A stretch of 64,000 nucleotides of DNA. Source: Nilaparvata lugens (lineage: Eukaryota > Arthropoda > Insecta > Hemiptera > Delphacidae). The notes under the pieces were generated by a model. It ran no database searches. It was not told the origin of the DNA and saw only the letters and a list, made by a program, of their open reading frames with translations. The stretch is taken from assembly GCF_014356525.2 (NCBI RefSeq), contig NC_052510.1, positions 51,908,619-51,972,618 on the forward strand, read 5' to 3'. The position numbers were made by a program, and so were the translations under genes. Position 1 is the stretch's first letter, and each line of letters begins with the position of its first letter. This document shows, piece by piece, positions 1-12,296 of the stretch.

Positions 1-33
1 CGGCAAGGAAAGTTGTGTGAGTGCGCCACACCA
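1..33 (+). repeat. Right end of an interspersed element (1.04-kb family)
   Basis: The first 33 bases match, with a few differences, the right end of the 40237-41274 repeat (GGCAAGGAAAGTTG followed by GAGTGCGCCACACCA). Only this terminus lies in the window; the rest of the copy would lie upstream of base 1. Confidence 0.7.
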
Positions 34-582
34 ATTAGTTTTTTACTAATTGAATCTTGAAAATGATATTGATAATTTCTGAACTTGCAAAATATTACCT
101 CTAACTAATCTAATCATATTGATGATTCTTATTACTTCTGATATTATATTATGATGATAGCAATGAGAGATTAACAGTTCTCGCTCATAAATTTTTAACT
201 CTACCCATTTCTGAAATTATAAACCAGAGTTTACCTTCAACGTCATCCGAGGCAGATGAATGTCATGACATCACAATTCCTCATGTTTTCAATGCCAAAG
301 GTGCATTCCCTACTAATTTGCTTTGCGCACTAACGAGGAGACACGAGCTAATTTCAACCGCAATGGTCTGATGACATGATTATACTGTATAGTAATCAAC
401 AGATGGTACAATTAATTATCTTCGACTAGGGTTGAATATTCAATGAACTACACATATATTCAATATACTATATATATGAATTTTATATACTATATATTCA
501 ATGGGATAGGAGCAGAAGTTCAGAAATGATTCTCATACTATAACGATTGAAGATCATGCCTTAATCAACGGTTTTCCACTGG

Positions 583-1262
583 AATAGTTATTTGTGCAAC
601 TAGTGCGCAAAGTGACAGTTTGCTGCACCGAAAGAAACGTTTACTTGAGTAAAGTTTTACTCAAGAAATGTACTCAATTTTGAAAATTTTACTCAAGACG
701 TTTTTACCGAAAGAAATGGTTTCTTGAGTGCAGCAAACGAACTTTGCGCACGAATTTCACATTACATTTTTCCTACAGTTACCATTGATTATGAAAAGTT
801 GGTAATTATGGGTAAAATTCCCTGACATCCATCAAATGTTTTTCTGTGTAATCTTATTATTAATAAAAACCTCAATTTATTTGAAATTGAATTATAATGA
901 TTGGTAATTCAATTGAAAATTTATCTGACTGCTTGAAGGGGGTTTATCTTATGTAAGCATTGAAATGACTATAATCAAGGCACATAATGGCAAGGCAACG
1001 CTGTTCTCCACTGCCATTATAACGTGGGCCTCACTATGAGTGCAGTTACCAACTTAATTTTGATTTTGCTGCACTGGTGCTCCATTAACCTACTAACTAT
1101 TTTGCGTTGTCATGCTGCAAATCTGGAGTACGCAAAGTACTCACTTTGCGCACTAGTGAGGAAAAGTGATTCTTTGCGGCCTGCAATCAGTGCACAAATG
1201 GTCACTTTCCAAGGTATCTGTAGGAGAAACTATATTCCGAACAGTAATCTTCTTGTTTTAGA
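583..1262 (+). repeat. Interspersed repeat B, short copy with internal hairpin
   Basis: Blocks 583-640, 718-870 and 1043-1262 match blocks 51343-51400, 52049-52205 and 52311-52520 in the same order and orientation. In this copy an inverted repeat (603-640 against 718-752, GTGCGCAAAGT / ACTTTGCGCAC) encloses only about 80 bp. The other copy has about 650 bp between the same arms. Bases 870-1043 differ between copies and here contain a fragment of the MITE family. An 81-codon ORF across the last block has no recognisable domain and is not called as a gene. Confidence 0.65.
990..1040 (-). repeat. Truncated MITE terminus
   Basis: This stretch carries CTCCACTGCCATTATAACGT and then a CACTAT end. 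It matches the right-hand end of the MITE copy at 61926-62303 on the plus strand. Only about 50 bp are present, so it is a broken copy or a solo terminal inverted repeat. Confidence 0.55.
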
Positions 1263-1310
1263 AGCCTGACTATGTGTCATTGCTATGCTCAGTAACACTA
1301 TAGTCTACTT

Positions 1311-1684
1311 CTATAGTGATGTCCACGTTATAACGGCAGTGGAGAAAGATAGGCGAACAACGTTGCCGATCCTATGTCTTGTCAATGCCTTCTATAAACG
1401 GTAGTTGATACAGGTCCATTGATGTGATATTAACTGTTCATTATCGTTTAGAATAATCAATTATATTCAATGAAGCAAGAAATTATATTATTTTCAATAA
1501 TTTCATAATGAATTTTCATAATTAAGATGAAATATTTTGTTAGTTAATTTTGTTAATTCTACATTGTTAAAAGACAGAGCAAAGCGAGAAAGAGATAGCG
1601 CTATCCGCTTTGTTGACTCATAGACAAGGATAGCAATGGTATTGCTAATCAAACACTGTCATTACAACGTGGACCACACTATAG
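1311..1684 (+). mobile_element. MITE-like element with about 31-bp terminal inverted repeats
   Basis: The 374-bp unit begins CTATAGTGATGTCCACGTTA and ends with the imperfect reverse complement of that start (…ACGTGGACCACACTATAG). The two ends match over roughly 31 bp with a few mismatches. A second full copy lies in opposite orientation at 61926-62303, which independently fixes the boundaries. It has no ORF, so it is non-autonomous. The termini allow a TA target duplication (the CTATAG ends), but I cannot separate target bases from element bases. Confidence 0.75.
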
Positions 1685-1737
1685 TCAGGAGCATCCAAAT
1701 TCCAACAATTATTATATTCCTATTGACACACAAGTAG

Positions 1738-2185
1738 TCTGATGTTAGAGTTTCCAGGTCGCACCTGATCAATTTCAGGGCCTCTGGCATGATCTAACGA
1801 CTGTTTTTAAACAGCCGGGACCGACTATTCAACGTGCCCATCCGAAACACGGACTAATTTTCAATAAAAATTAGGAAATGGAAAAGTAAGGGCTATCAGC
1901 TTATTTTTCCATTCCAATCGTTTTATGATTATTATGTGTTTTTAGAATTGTTGATCAAAATAAATTTAAAAAAATGGCATAACAATGACGGAAATGCAAT
2001 ACCGTAATTAGTTTTTTATTTTCAATCGAATAATGAATAATAGCCACATACGCTTTTTTCCTGTACAGTACTCGATGGAATAGACCTAAGTGCGTGGGTA
2101 ATTGAAGAGCCTTACCAACCGGCAGGATTCGAACCGACTGAAGTATCGTCCCAGACCACGACTAGACCATCATGACCGGCAGATC
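1738..2185 (-). mobile_element. tRNA-derived SINE (minus strand), probably composite
   Basis: On the minus strand the head (about 2180 down to 2115) has a pol III A box, TGGTCTAGTCGTGG (2156-2169), and a B box, GGTTCGAATCC (2124-2134). The T-stem does not pair as in a true tRNA, so this is a tRNA-like SINE head and not a functional tRNA gene. Lower down, around 1740-1860, is a block (GGATGGGCACGTT, then CAGTCGTTAG and GAAATTGATCAGG) whose 1738-1810 part recurs at 14708-14790. Whether head and distal block form one element or two adjacent ones is uncertain. Confidence 0.6.
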
Positions 2186-2199
2186 ATCTATTTTTAGAT

Positions 2200-2575
2200 C
2201 ATCTGGGCCACTCAAGCTTGGTTACTATTGAACATAGACAAGTAACTGAAGAAATATACCTTTGGATATTGTTCTTTGCTATTGTTATGGAACAGAACCC
2301 CCTTTTAATAGTGGGTTATTATTGCTAGAAGAAATAGTGTGAAAACACCTACATTGTATTTTTTTTATTCTCGTTATATTTTACTTCTAGTTATTAAAGC
2401 TAATATATTTCTTAATTAAGCTCACGAACGAACTCATGTCTTTTGAGCTTTACATTCTCTTGTACTTTGATTTTTTGTATTTATACATTGAACATGTCAA
2501 TTTGATTATTTTTGTAATATTGTTCAAGGAATGAATAAATTTGAATTTGAATTTGAATTTGAAAACCTACCGGGT
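2200..2575 (+). repeat. Probable non-LTR retrotransposon 3' tail with TTTGAA repeats
   Basis: An AT-rich stretch ends in AATGAATAAATTTGAATTTG followed by further TTGAAT hexamers (2532-2562). A polyadenylation-like AATAAA running into a short tandem hexamer is typical of a retroposon 3' end. No reverse transcriptase ORF precedes it, so at most a 5'-truncated end is present. Confidence 0.4.
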
Positions 2576-4872
2576 ATCTGATAGGCATCAATATTGTTCC
2601 CGATTTCAATTCTTGACTGAAAACTCTTCAATTTCATGAATTAGGTACTCATTTGTGCTTTGAAGAGAAGTACCAAAGTAATTGCGTAATGGAGTACTAA
2701 TATGCTCACTAATTGTGTAATGGTAATATACCCAACCTAACAGTGGTAATTGAGGATCAGAGCTTTCAACGTGTCAGTAACACGAATAGGAGTAATCCCT
2801 AATAGCTACTGTGGTTTTGTTCCAATTGTATACAACTGCAACGTGAAGCCACACGGCTTAATTGTACACATTTTGCCTTGCAACCTACCAGACTGAGCCA
2901 GTAAATTATCACCCCTGGATTTCTCCACAAATTGTGAGGGAAAAAACAAAATAAGCAGCTCGCTGTGATAATGCAAATCAACAGTGATGTAAAAGATCAT
3001 TCAATCCATTCATTACGATAGGATCTTTCATTCAATCGTGGATGTTATATTTTGGAATCGATTAGTTATTACGTTGTAATTGATTTCACTTCATGCAGAT
3101 GTGATAAAACCGTTGAGAAAGTAACGTTGATATGTCATGAAACCTGCAACAAGCAAGTTCGAGACTAACTTAATTGATTTAATGCTGGGCTTGATAATTA
3201 TGTAGAAGCTATCTTTTTAACTGAAACGTGATTTACGAGAAAAGCAATTCAACTTGTCACTTTCTTCAAATCTGTGTTCTAACATGCAGCCTATAGCACT
3301 GTTCTTATAAAGTTGAATTATATTATAATTATAGTTTCATTATCAACCTTTCTGAATCAGAATACAGTTATAGATTACAGAAAGCTGTTTCATCTGGAAA
3401 TGTCAGTGGAATAATTATTTTTCCACGAGGAATCCGACAACACGTTTAGACAACACATAGCTATATGCCAATCCTTTCTACCCGTACAATAATCTGTAGA
3501 AAAATCTTGATCGTTTTGAATTTCATTTCATGAAAATCAATTCTTATTTCAAGAAAAAATGTTCCATATCCATTAGCTACTGGCCTTGTACTAAGTATCT
3601 GGAGAATTCAATTGCCTTCCTCTCTGAATAGTAAAGATTGGGTTTAAAATGTATCTATTTATTCATTCACAACAATATGAAAAATATTGAAGCATACGAG
3701 AAAATCCCAAAAATTACTCCCCAATCAAAAAAATTACAATAATCACTTCACAAAGAAATTGAAAATTGACAGAAAGAAACAAGGAAAAATACTATTTTAT
3801 ATTAGTTATATTTTTTATTTAATATACTGAAAACTAAAACTGGAAATGAAATTTCTATTTGAAAATCATTTGAGAGTTACAAAGGAAACTCCACCCTGCA
3901 CCCTCCACCCTCGAAGAGATGTAGATAAAGTAAATGAAGAGTGGAGAAATAAAGTATAGACCGGGGAAATGAAAGGAGCAGCGCCATGACTGAATTTTCC
4001 CTTCTAAAGAGTTATCTTTGTCATTTTCTTTGTCGTTAAATTGTTAAGAAACAAGAACACAATTACGCTGCCCTTTTGTTTCCACACTGAACTGGAACAA
4101 ACCCATTGCACGACAATTTGAATATAAAAGGCTGGGAATTCACAAGGTTGTTCCATTAATGGATGCACTTGGACGGTAATTATTATCTTGCTCTCATGGG
4201 TGTGTCCTAATAGACAAAATATGAAGAATGTATTTCTATCTTTTCTGTTTCTTAAAGCCTCTTCAAGACAAAGTTCAGATACACCTGCTGAAATATACTG
4301 AACAAATTTGTTCTTGAAGGAGCAGAAAAACACAGATTTTGGGCGTATGTTTGGATTAATTTTGAATTGATTCTTAGTGTATAGTATCTTCTGGTCTAGC
4401 ATGTTTTTAATTCTGTTGATCAGCGAGTGAGTGGATGAGTGAGTGAATTCATATCAGAATAATTATCAAATACTTAGGATTGTGAAAAGATTCTAGACAG
4501 AGTTATGTATTATTGTTAAAACATTGAAAATTCAATTCTGGTTTGAATCTGGATGAAACTTTCAATTCAGATTGAATCTACCATCTTGCCATCATGTCTG
4601 TAGATGTTTTCAATCGATTGAAATTGAATGAAAGTTATCAGCTTGGTTGGCTCGAGTCCGCTGAGATTCCTAATCAGCATTCAAAACTTTAAATTGGGGA
4701 TAGAAAGTTTCCCATACAAATTCTTATTAATGAACGAAAAAGTTCCCACTACTTTATCAGGATTGAATAAGCTCAGATGATTTCGAATCGTTCTGGTGTT
4801 GTGTCAGGTCTTGTACAAGAAATACAATCAATTTCTCTCAAGCAGCTATTCTGTTCAAAATCTCAATATCGG

Positions 4873-4896
4873 GGCACCGAGCTTCGCTCCGGAGTA
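4873..4896. repeat. GC-rich hairpin around AGCTTCGCT
   Basis: GGGGCACCGAGCTTCGCTCC stands out from AT-rich flanks and can fold around GAGC-TTC-GCTC. Similar TTCG-loop hairpins occur at 58232-58310, suggesting the ends or cores of a repeat family. Confidence 0.35.
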
Positions 4897-5517
4897 CAAA
4901 AGCTTAGAAGCATAAAAGCATAATTTATAATTCTTATTTATTGATACACAGAACACAATTCTTTCAATTGATTGGGGAAGGACCAACAGGCACAGCCCAA
5001 AACTGTCTTCCCCGAATTTTGATGTATACACTATAAATACGGTAGCCAAAAAAGTAGATTATGTTCTATACACTTTCGGATTTCAATGTCAGTACAAACA
5101 TTTGAAAACAGAAAAGTACGAATTTAAATTTTTCATAAACCAAATTTAATAACAAAATAACACTTACTAATCACTTAAAACCGTAAAATAATGATTAGCT
5201 TTATAAATGTTGATATAGGTACTCTAATTTGAATAGAAAAATAATAAATCTTGAATAAAATCGTATCGCTGGTCATGTCAACAAATCACATAGGGTTGAT
5301 CAAGTTGGTTTATCTATAATTGCCAGATAATACTTCTCATGAGATCCGCTGATTGATTGCAATAGTTCAACATCTGAACCACAGAATTACATTATAGGAG
5401 TTTTCTCTGATCTGTACATAATTCTGTCTCTCTCCTACACAGACACTCGTATCTTCCGTTATCAACAGACGACGAAATTATTATGTGTTTTTTCAAGGAT
5501 GGATAATTATTATTATC

Positions 5518-5745
5518 CTTTTCATGTCCATCAGCGAGTTTTTCCAGGGAAAACTAGTTCTCAAGGATGAGACCTAGTACAATCGAACTTTTATATCATA
5601 AACCTACTATGTTCCAAATTTCGTGAAAATCGTTGTTTTCGAGATCCGTTGGACATAAATATATTACCAAATGAATGAATAACCATATAAATGACCAAAT
5701 ATATAAATATTCATACAGAAGTTACTCGCTTAATATAATTGGATT
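5518..5745 (+). repeat. Likely interspersed repeat (ATTTCGTGAAAATCG type)
   Basis: The segment runs from a GTTTTTCCAGGGAAAACTAG palindrome through TTCCAAATTTCGTGAAAATC and TTCGAGATCCGTTGGACATA to an AT-rich ATATAAAT/GAATGAAT-bearing tail. I recognise this kind of phrase from repeats in hemipteran genomes by memory. No second full copy is in the window, so support is weak. Confidence 0.35.
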
Positions 5746-6486
5746 GAGTTTTGAGTAATTTTGTGAATCAGAGTAGAACGATTCTGATGCACTGATATAT
5801 GGTCGTTTTTGATTATATTGAGGGAATATTCCTTCCTTATTGGAATGCTCAGATTCTCAGAATTAGTATTACATTTTTGAAGTATTCAGAATGTATCACG
5901 GTTCTTATGTCTGCTCTCAATCATTAGTTCAAGGGAGATGAAAGAGAGACACTCCATCTTCTATGGTAGATAGTACCTTCATCTCGAATACTTATTGACA
6001 GATAAGTAAATCAAACTGTTTCAAGAGAAGATTCTTTGAGACTTATTTGCTTTCCGCAGCACCGAAAATACGTTTGCAGCTATTGCAAACACTACTAAGG
6101 AGCTCTTAGTGCTGTCAAGCGTTTACGGAACGTTTCATTCAATTTAAAGCACTACCGAATTTGTAAGCATGTCAAATGCAAGTCGAATCTCAGTCAGCCA
6201 CTTCTCTATTTACATATCTCGAGCCTTCATGACGCATCTATTGACAATTCGAATGATCTGAGTACATGTATAAAGTAACTGTATTTGCAAATTGTAGTAA
6301 CGCATGCTACACCAATGTTTGAATTTGAGGAAATACTGAATACTGAGAGCCTGTCAGTATAAGTTAATGACTTGATCACTGTCATTATAAAATTATAACT
6401 TTAGCACGTCTGTGTAACTCCACTGGCAGTCAATATTATGTAGAAACAGTATCATAACATTATTCCAGCGAACGAGAATCATCAAA

Positions 6487-6648
6487 GGTTGAGTTGAATT
6501 AAGATGAGTTAAGTTGAGTTAAGATGAGTTAAGTTGAGTTAAGATGAGTTAAGTTGAGTTAAGTTGAGTTAAGTTCAGTTAAGATGAGTTAAGTTCAGCT
6601 AAGATGAGTTAAGTTCAGTTAAGATGAGTCAAATTGAGTTAAGATGAG
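6487..6648 (+). repeat. GAGTTAAGAT/GAGTTAAGTT minisatellite
   Basis: About 16 tandem copies of a roughly 10-bp unit alternate between GAGTTAAGAT and GAGTTAAGTT, with CAGTT variants towards the end. Confidence 0.9.
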
Positions 6649-9600
6649 TTGCTTCTCCTCAAAAATAACCAGGGTACTTGGAGATATAATGAATCTTCGA
6701 AAGTTTTTTCTCCATAATCATCTTATCGCCCTCGCTCAAGACCCCAGTTCTCGCGCTTCTCAACCTAACGTGAGTGCTCGCTTGGGGTCTCTGGGTACTC
6801 CACTCAGTATTCCGATCATCATGACAAAAAAAATGAACCAATCAATTTTTATGAGTATAATATCTTGAAATAAAGTATCGTTATCTCTTGGTGATGATTT
6901 TGAATTTATTACCAGTTAACAGACTCGCTACGCCCCAAATAATAATAATTATTATTTATTCAACTACTATTAACTACTTACTTTCCAGCTGTGTTTTTGA
7001 ACCTGAAGTGATAACTATGATAATAGTTGTGAAAAAATGACAAAATGCATGAATTACATGATCAGTATTGTTGAGTAGTATCAAAATAATGATATTATAG
7101 ATTGGGAGGCAAGTTGAGAATCGTTTTTATATGAGAATAGTTTATTACAATACAATAGTCAGACCCGAAAGTCGCGCACCTTTGAGAATGAACGTCTATA
7201 ACGTGACTGGCTGAAGTGACAGGGAATTGATGCAACGTTAGCATACTCAGGAATAGTTGAAGCACGGAGTAGAGAACACTAACTGGTATCCTTATTCCGT
7301 GGAGTAGAGAACACTGATTTCCTTATTCCGTGGTTGAAGTGAAGGTATTCAGAATTTCAAGATCATGCAGTGAAGCTCACAAAAAGCACAAACAAAAAAA
7401 GCGTCTGGGTTATTGGAGTACCCCACGAGAACGAGTAGGCGCGGTTAAGCTCACGGTTTCGATTGATGCTACTTATCAGCTGGCAATGATGAGAACATTT
7501 GGATGTCATCGCGCTGAACCGCCATCGAGACTGCTTTTTTGACTCTCATGCTTTTTACAATGTGTTTGTGTTACATGAAGGTCGATCGCGAGCGCGACCT
7601 ACACTGAAAGCTAAATATCGACCTGACCGTTCTGTTCGTAACCCTAAATGTTACACACAATAAGCTTCGGTTGAATCCGTCCCTTCAAACACATAAACAT
7701 AAACCCTAAATGTTAGCTCTCGATCTATCATCACATATACTGTATAATTGAAAATTGTCAAAGATCAAGTTTGGAGAAGAAAAACATTCATTAACTTCCA
7801 ATTCAAATATAGTATTGAAGATAACAATTAACTATGATAGTTTCATTAGAGGAATAGGCTACAGATATCTCTCAAATCCACAGTTCAATCAACATATTCC
7901 ATTCTGCCCCGAAGAATTATCTCATCCTACTTTCAAGAAGTGGAATGAGAAAATCGGGAAGTATATCTAGAGCTGGAAAGAATTTCGATCAAGAATCTCA
8001 CACCACTCTTGTACTTTGGGTGTGATTTGGAAAAAGCAATGCCGACAAATTGGAAAGAGACCAGCACGGTCAAAGTCACTTCAATCGAAGCGTAGTGATC
8101 ACTCAGGAAGGAAACATCAATGGCTTTTCACACATCAACTGATCTCTCTGAAGACATTCAACTGAAGGCGAATTTCCGCAATATGGATGAACGACTCTTG
8201 GCAGCCTCACACACGCACACTCGCAACCGTTGTGTAAAGGAGAGAAAAATATTTTTGGAACGTGCAATCCAGTTTTGCTTTGTTGCAGAAAAGTTAATTT
8301 TATCTTACATAGTATTATGTTTTAAATGTTCAATCTAGTTCAATTATTGTTCATTCTTGTTCAATGTTCAATATTTTTCAATTCAATTCATTTCATCAAA
8401 ACACAAAAACAGTACAAAGATGTGACAATCAGAAAAAAACTATTATTTTTTATTCTAAATATCTTATCATCTATCTGTAAAATACGGCTGGAGGTGAAGA
8501 ACTAATGGCATAAGTGAAACACTTGTTCTATTTATATTAATAGTGTTGGTTTGGGAAGATGGCTCTCATGAAGAATGCTACAGACAGCCGCAAGACATTA
8601 TCCTACATTTTATCTATTCAAGAAAATGTATCCCACAAGTAAATGTACAGTCGATATAAATAAGGTACAACTCATCTCCTTATACTGTACTTGCAGTCTA
8701 GCTTATAGTCATGGCGTGCTCTATTTATTTATTTATTTCATTGACAATCACAAATCATTATTACAATATAATATGATTGGGAGAAGACAACAAGCACCTT
8801 TGTCTAAAAATGACTGTTCTGAAACGAATAGAACGCCCACATTATTGATTAACCAGATTCAGTGACACAACATATTTCCAGTTATCTTGTGACATGCATT
8901 TAAATGATTGGTATTCATCGATGTGAGTGTACTCAATGTTCTCCAAATGGAATCTACAGGTATGATGGAAACCTATACAGATGTATGTCATGTTGAATGT
9001 TACAGCATCGTATCGAATCATACCACACTCATTACTGCAAAAATCATAGTCATGAATCGCTACTACAACAAGAGAATAGAACAGGAGTAGGTCGGTCATA
9101 TTGGAACTAACTTTGAACAAAGGTTTGGGCAACAAGAAACAAAATATTCCAATGGTTCCATTTTCGCCTTCTAAAACCACGTGATAAGGCTAAACAATCA
9201 TTCATCGGTGAAAGTGGATGTTGGGTTATATTGTGTTAGAATAGTTGAATCTTGGAACTCAGAACTTGTGTTGGAATTAAGTACATCTAATCTGAATCAA
9301 TACAGTGTATCCAAAAGACGCAGGAAAACTAATTAATAATTGTAATACTCTAATCTTCTTCAATCGATATTACTCGATTTATCTGAACGCTATAGAGTTG
9401 ATCCGAAACTTATCAGATGGTTTATTTAAATGGGAATAAGAAGTGACATTGAGTATCACGATGAAGCAGAACTTCCGAAAGGATCTCTCTACTACCAATT
9501 AAAGTCATAAGAATACTTATTAAGAATAGTACAAGAATAATTATCGACATAAATACAATTTGAAAAAAAATTAAACGCTTTCATAATGATGGAGAAGGTC

Positions 9601-9815
9601 TTCATCAACCTTCATAGTGGTTCATCTATGAGAGGGTTCATCGTCTAGTGCATGAATTCACATTATCAGTGTGAATGAGTCGCCAGTTCACTTCATCTTG
9701 CACGCCAGCCAACCACCATTCGTCAAGTAATCTCATTGAATTATAATTTCCACTCCAATTTCTCAATGGAAGAGCGCATGACAAATGGCTGTGGTGTATG
9801 TTGATATAGTGATAC

Positions 9816-9817
<2 letters not shown>
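6649..9817. other. Intergenic or intronic DNA without a supported gene
   Basis: The stretch holds a hairpin-forming AGACCCCAG / TTGGGGTCT pair near 6740-6795 and a short tandem duplication of a GAGTAGAGAACACT…CTTATTCCGTGG block (7267-7335). Short retroposon-like tails occur at 8381-8410 (TCAATTCAATTCATTTCATC) and 8725-8790. ORFs here are short, overlap on both strands and show no domain. Confidence 0.55.

Positions 9818-9886
<69 letters not shown>
9818..9886 (+). repeat. TG/CA dinucleotide microsatellite
   Basis: A nearly pure (TG)n run of about 69 bp. The overlapping ORFs that read His-Thr repeats are artefacts of it. Confidence 0.97.
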
Positions 9887-9887
<1 letters not shown>

Positions 9888-12068
9888 AGCAGCGGAGCTC
9901 GGATAGATGACAGGTAGCGAGAGACAATACATTTCCAATTGTTTGGGTCAGGCATGGCGCAGGGCAAACAAGCGCGGTTCATTCAATCCCCAGCGCTGCA
10001 CGAAACTCATCACTCAGATGGCAAGAGTGACCTAACCTCCACCCTGCAAACATTTCGAACTTTGGCTCCATCTCTTTCCTTCCTATTTTTCTCTGTCTTA
10101 TTCAATTTATAATGTGTCATTTGCTGCTAGCATATGTCGAGTTTGTACGTGCACCAGAGCAGTCACAATAGACTCTTCTTTTCATGTCTCTTGCTCTCTG
10201 GAAAAGGATTTGGTCAGTGACATTGTTGCCGTGCCAACATTTTGAAATGAATCAATTTTTAGATGATTGCTCTCAATTCCATTTAAATCCCTTTCCTTGC
10301 AAGAGGATGTGGAAAATCGATAATTCATTCCCTGAGCTGTATTCAATAGAACTTACAGAGCTCTTCTATAGATGATAGCTCTTGTACTTTTGATTCAGCA
10401 CAGGAAAAAGACCTTGAATCCTGATAAAATAAAGAAACTGAATGTTTAATAAAGTTGTTTCAATGAATAATGAAAACAAATAATAGAGTTGATGGGAGAG
10501 ACCTGTTATTTGTTCATCCTGGTCAAATCTCTTCAACAGAACTTTTGATTCAACAATGGAAAAAGTCCTTGAATCATTGACAAAGATATCTGGACACATT
10601 GAAGGGAAATAGTGAAAAAAAATACTTGAGCTGATAGGCGAAACCTATTTGTTCATCCCTGTCAAATCTTTTACTGTCCCAAATTTCATGATTAATATTC
10701 ACCAGAGTTTTGTTTCATAAAAATCACTCTTTTCACGGTAACAAGATTGTGCACATGGAATATTGATCAGTGTGCCTTCCTGCCCATTTTGAGTATCGAC
10801 CGACTCGAGTGAAGCACAACATTATATCCGCAATGCGAGCAACTCATGAAAATTTCAGTCGGAGAGTATTATTTCGCACACATCAAATCCAATGCAGCCG
10901 AACAGCATCGGTATAATGCCTAAGCTAGATACGTTTTTCGCGTATGCGTTGCATGTGTGTTCTGCAGTTCCGTGTATGTGTGGGGTAAATCTCAGGCAAA
11001 GTTCAACTTGGATGGGATTTTTGGCTGGGATGAACTCACACATATAAACAGACCAAAACACTCAGAAAGCTGAAAAATCTATTTTTATTTTCTCATTTCC
11101 AATCGACAAAACACACTGTAAAATGTAACGTTATTGAGTTTTGTTAGCTTTTTATCGATCTTCTAGAAGTTAATTAAGAATTATGAGAGTAGAAGACCAC
11201 CACACACGAGAAACGTGAATCTATTACAATGCTTATTCTCTCACCCTACTATTCACTCATAGTTTTTGAGTGCTTATGAATCATCACAGGATCGAACTCC
11301 TTATCAAACAGACCCAAGGTATTGGAACAGAGTATATTATGTTTTAAACGTCATGATCTTCTCATACAGGAATCTTTGCTATAGTCCTTGGAAGCACGAT
11401 GACCAATATTGGTTGAGTTCAAAGCCACTGATCAATTCCATCAGGTTTTTTTTACGTTCAGTTAAAAACCTGATCACAGATTAGTGATCACAGATGAACC
11501 ACAGAATGGAAAGTCGGCTAGTATCTTGACGCCATAATCCGACATCTTGAAAGAAAGTGTAGCATTGTAATACAGCATTAGTTTTAATTTCTAACAAGAT
11601 GATGCAGTCATGTGTCGTGGTCTTGGTGCACTAAAATCTTGGTTGGATTGATAGTTGATACCTTCCTTTTTGTGTGTATTCTGTGGCTGAATGGTTGCTC
11701 ATGAGTCATGACTGTCAGATGTTTCCCCTGTTGATCATTTTTTGTAAACAAAACTAGAACTTAACCTATTTCATTGTAATCAATTAAAATGGAAAACCAT
11801 CAGGTGATTGGTGTAGTTTTAAATGCTTTGTAAAATATTTTAAATGTTATTGAATTTATGTAATCATGCATTTCTCTGCTCCCAAATACATTATAATGGA
11901 GTCCATCATTAAATATTTGAAACAACCTCATATTCAGCCATGTCTGTTTACGTTCATCTACTCTATTTACGTTCTTTTCCATCGGTAGAAAAGTACGATT
12001 AACTGATCAGTGAACGAACCGGATATGGCGTATTTTTTTCTTATCAGTTAGACCAAAGACCTTGAAGA
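9887..12068. other. Intergenic or intronic DNA with one diverged tandem duplication
   Basis: Between about 10378 and 10680 a block of around 170 bp appears twice in diverged form. Each copy runs from TTTTGATTCA through GGAAAAAG and CCTTGAATC to TTTGTTCATCC(C)TG and GTCAAATCT. No gene is supported in the remainder. Confidence 0.5.
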
Positions 12069-12296
12069 GGTATAAACGCACAATACCTATGCCTTCCCAA
12101 TGCTAGCTCTTACTTGAAATTGAAGGTTCCATTGAGGTATTTTAGCGCGAGATATTATATAATAATATATATTTTTTTTAATATTATAGATCACAAAAAT
12201 CTTCAAGATCTTTAGTATGTAATAATCTTCCAGGCTGTCCCCTTAATGGCCGATTTCAATTCCAAATAATCTAGCGCTGCATGTGAATCCATGCAT
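12069..12296 (+). mobile_element. Single foldback/MITE-like copy related to the 20.9-32.5 kb array
   Basis: The left end (TATAAACGCACAATACCTAT, then GCCTTCCCAATG and CTTACTTGAAATTGAAGG) is an imperfect inverted repeat of the right end (GGCCGATTTCAATTCCAA, then GCGCTGCATGTGAATCCATG). The same two ends occur in the large array, the left end in every unit and the right end at 32430-32502. The centre is AT-rich without an ORF. Confidence 0.65.

Larger units (their letters stand above)
2580..6480. other. Intergenic or intronic AT-rich DNA
   Basis: I see no supported gene. Minor features are a C-rich CACCCT stretch near 3890-3910, the GC hairpin at 4873-4896, and a likely interspersed repeat at 5518-5745 listed separately. 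A 132-codon minus-strand ORF at 4004-4402 has no domain I recognise. Confidence 0.6.

Noticed and set aside
2115..2180. tRNA gene on the minus strand
   Set aside because: A and B boxes are good, but the T-stem and acceptor stem do not pair properly, and it is followed by a SINE-like body.
4004..4402. 132-codon minus-strand ORF
   Set aside because: Longest non-repetitive ORF in the first 14 kb, but no domain, signal or splice context. The length is possible by chance in 64 kb.
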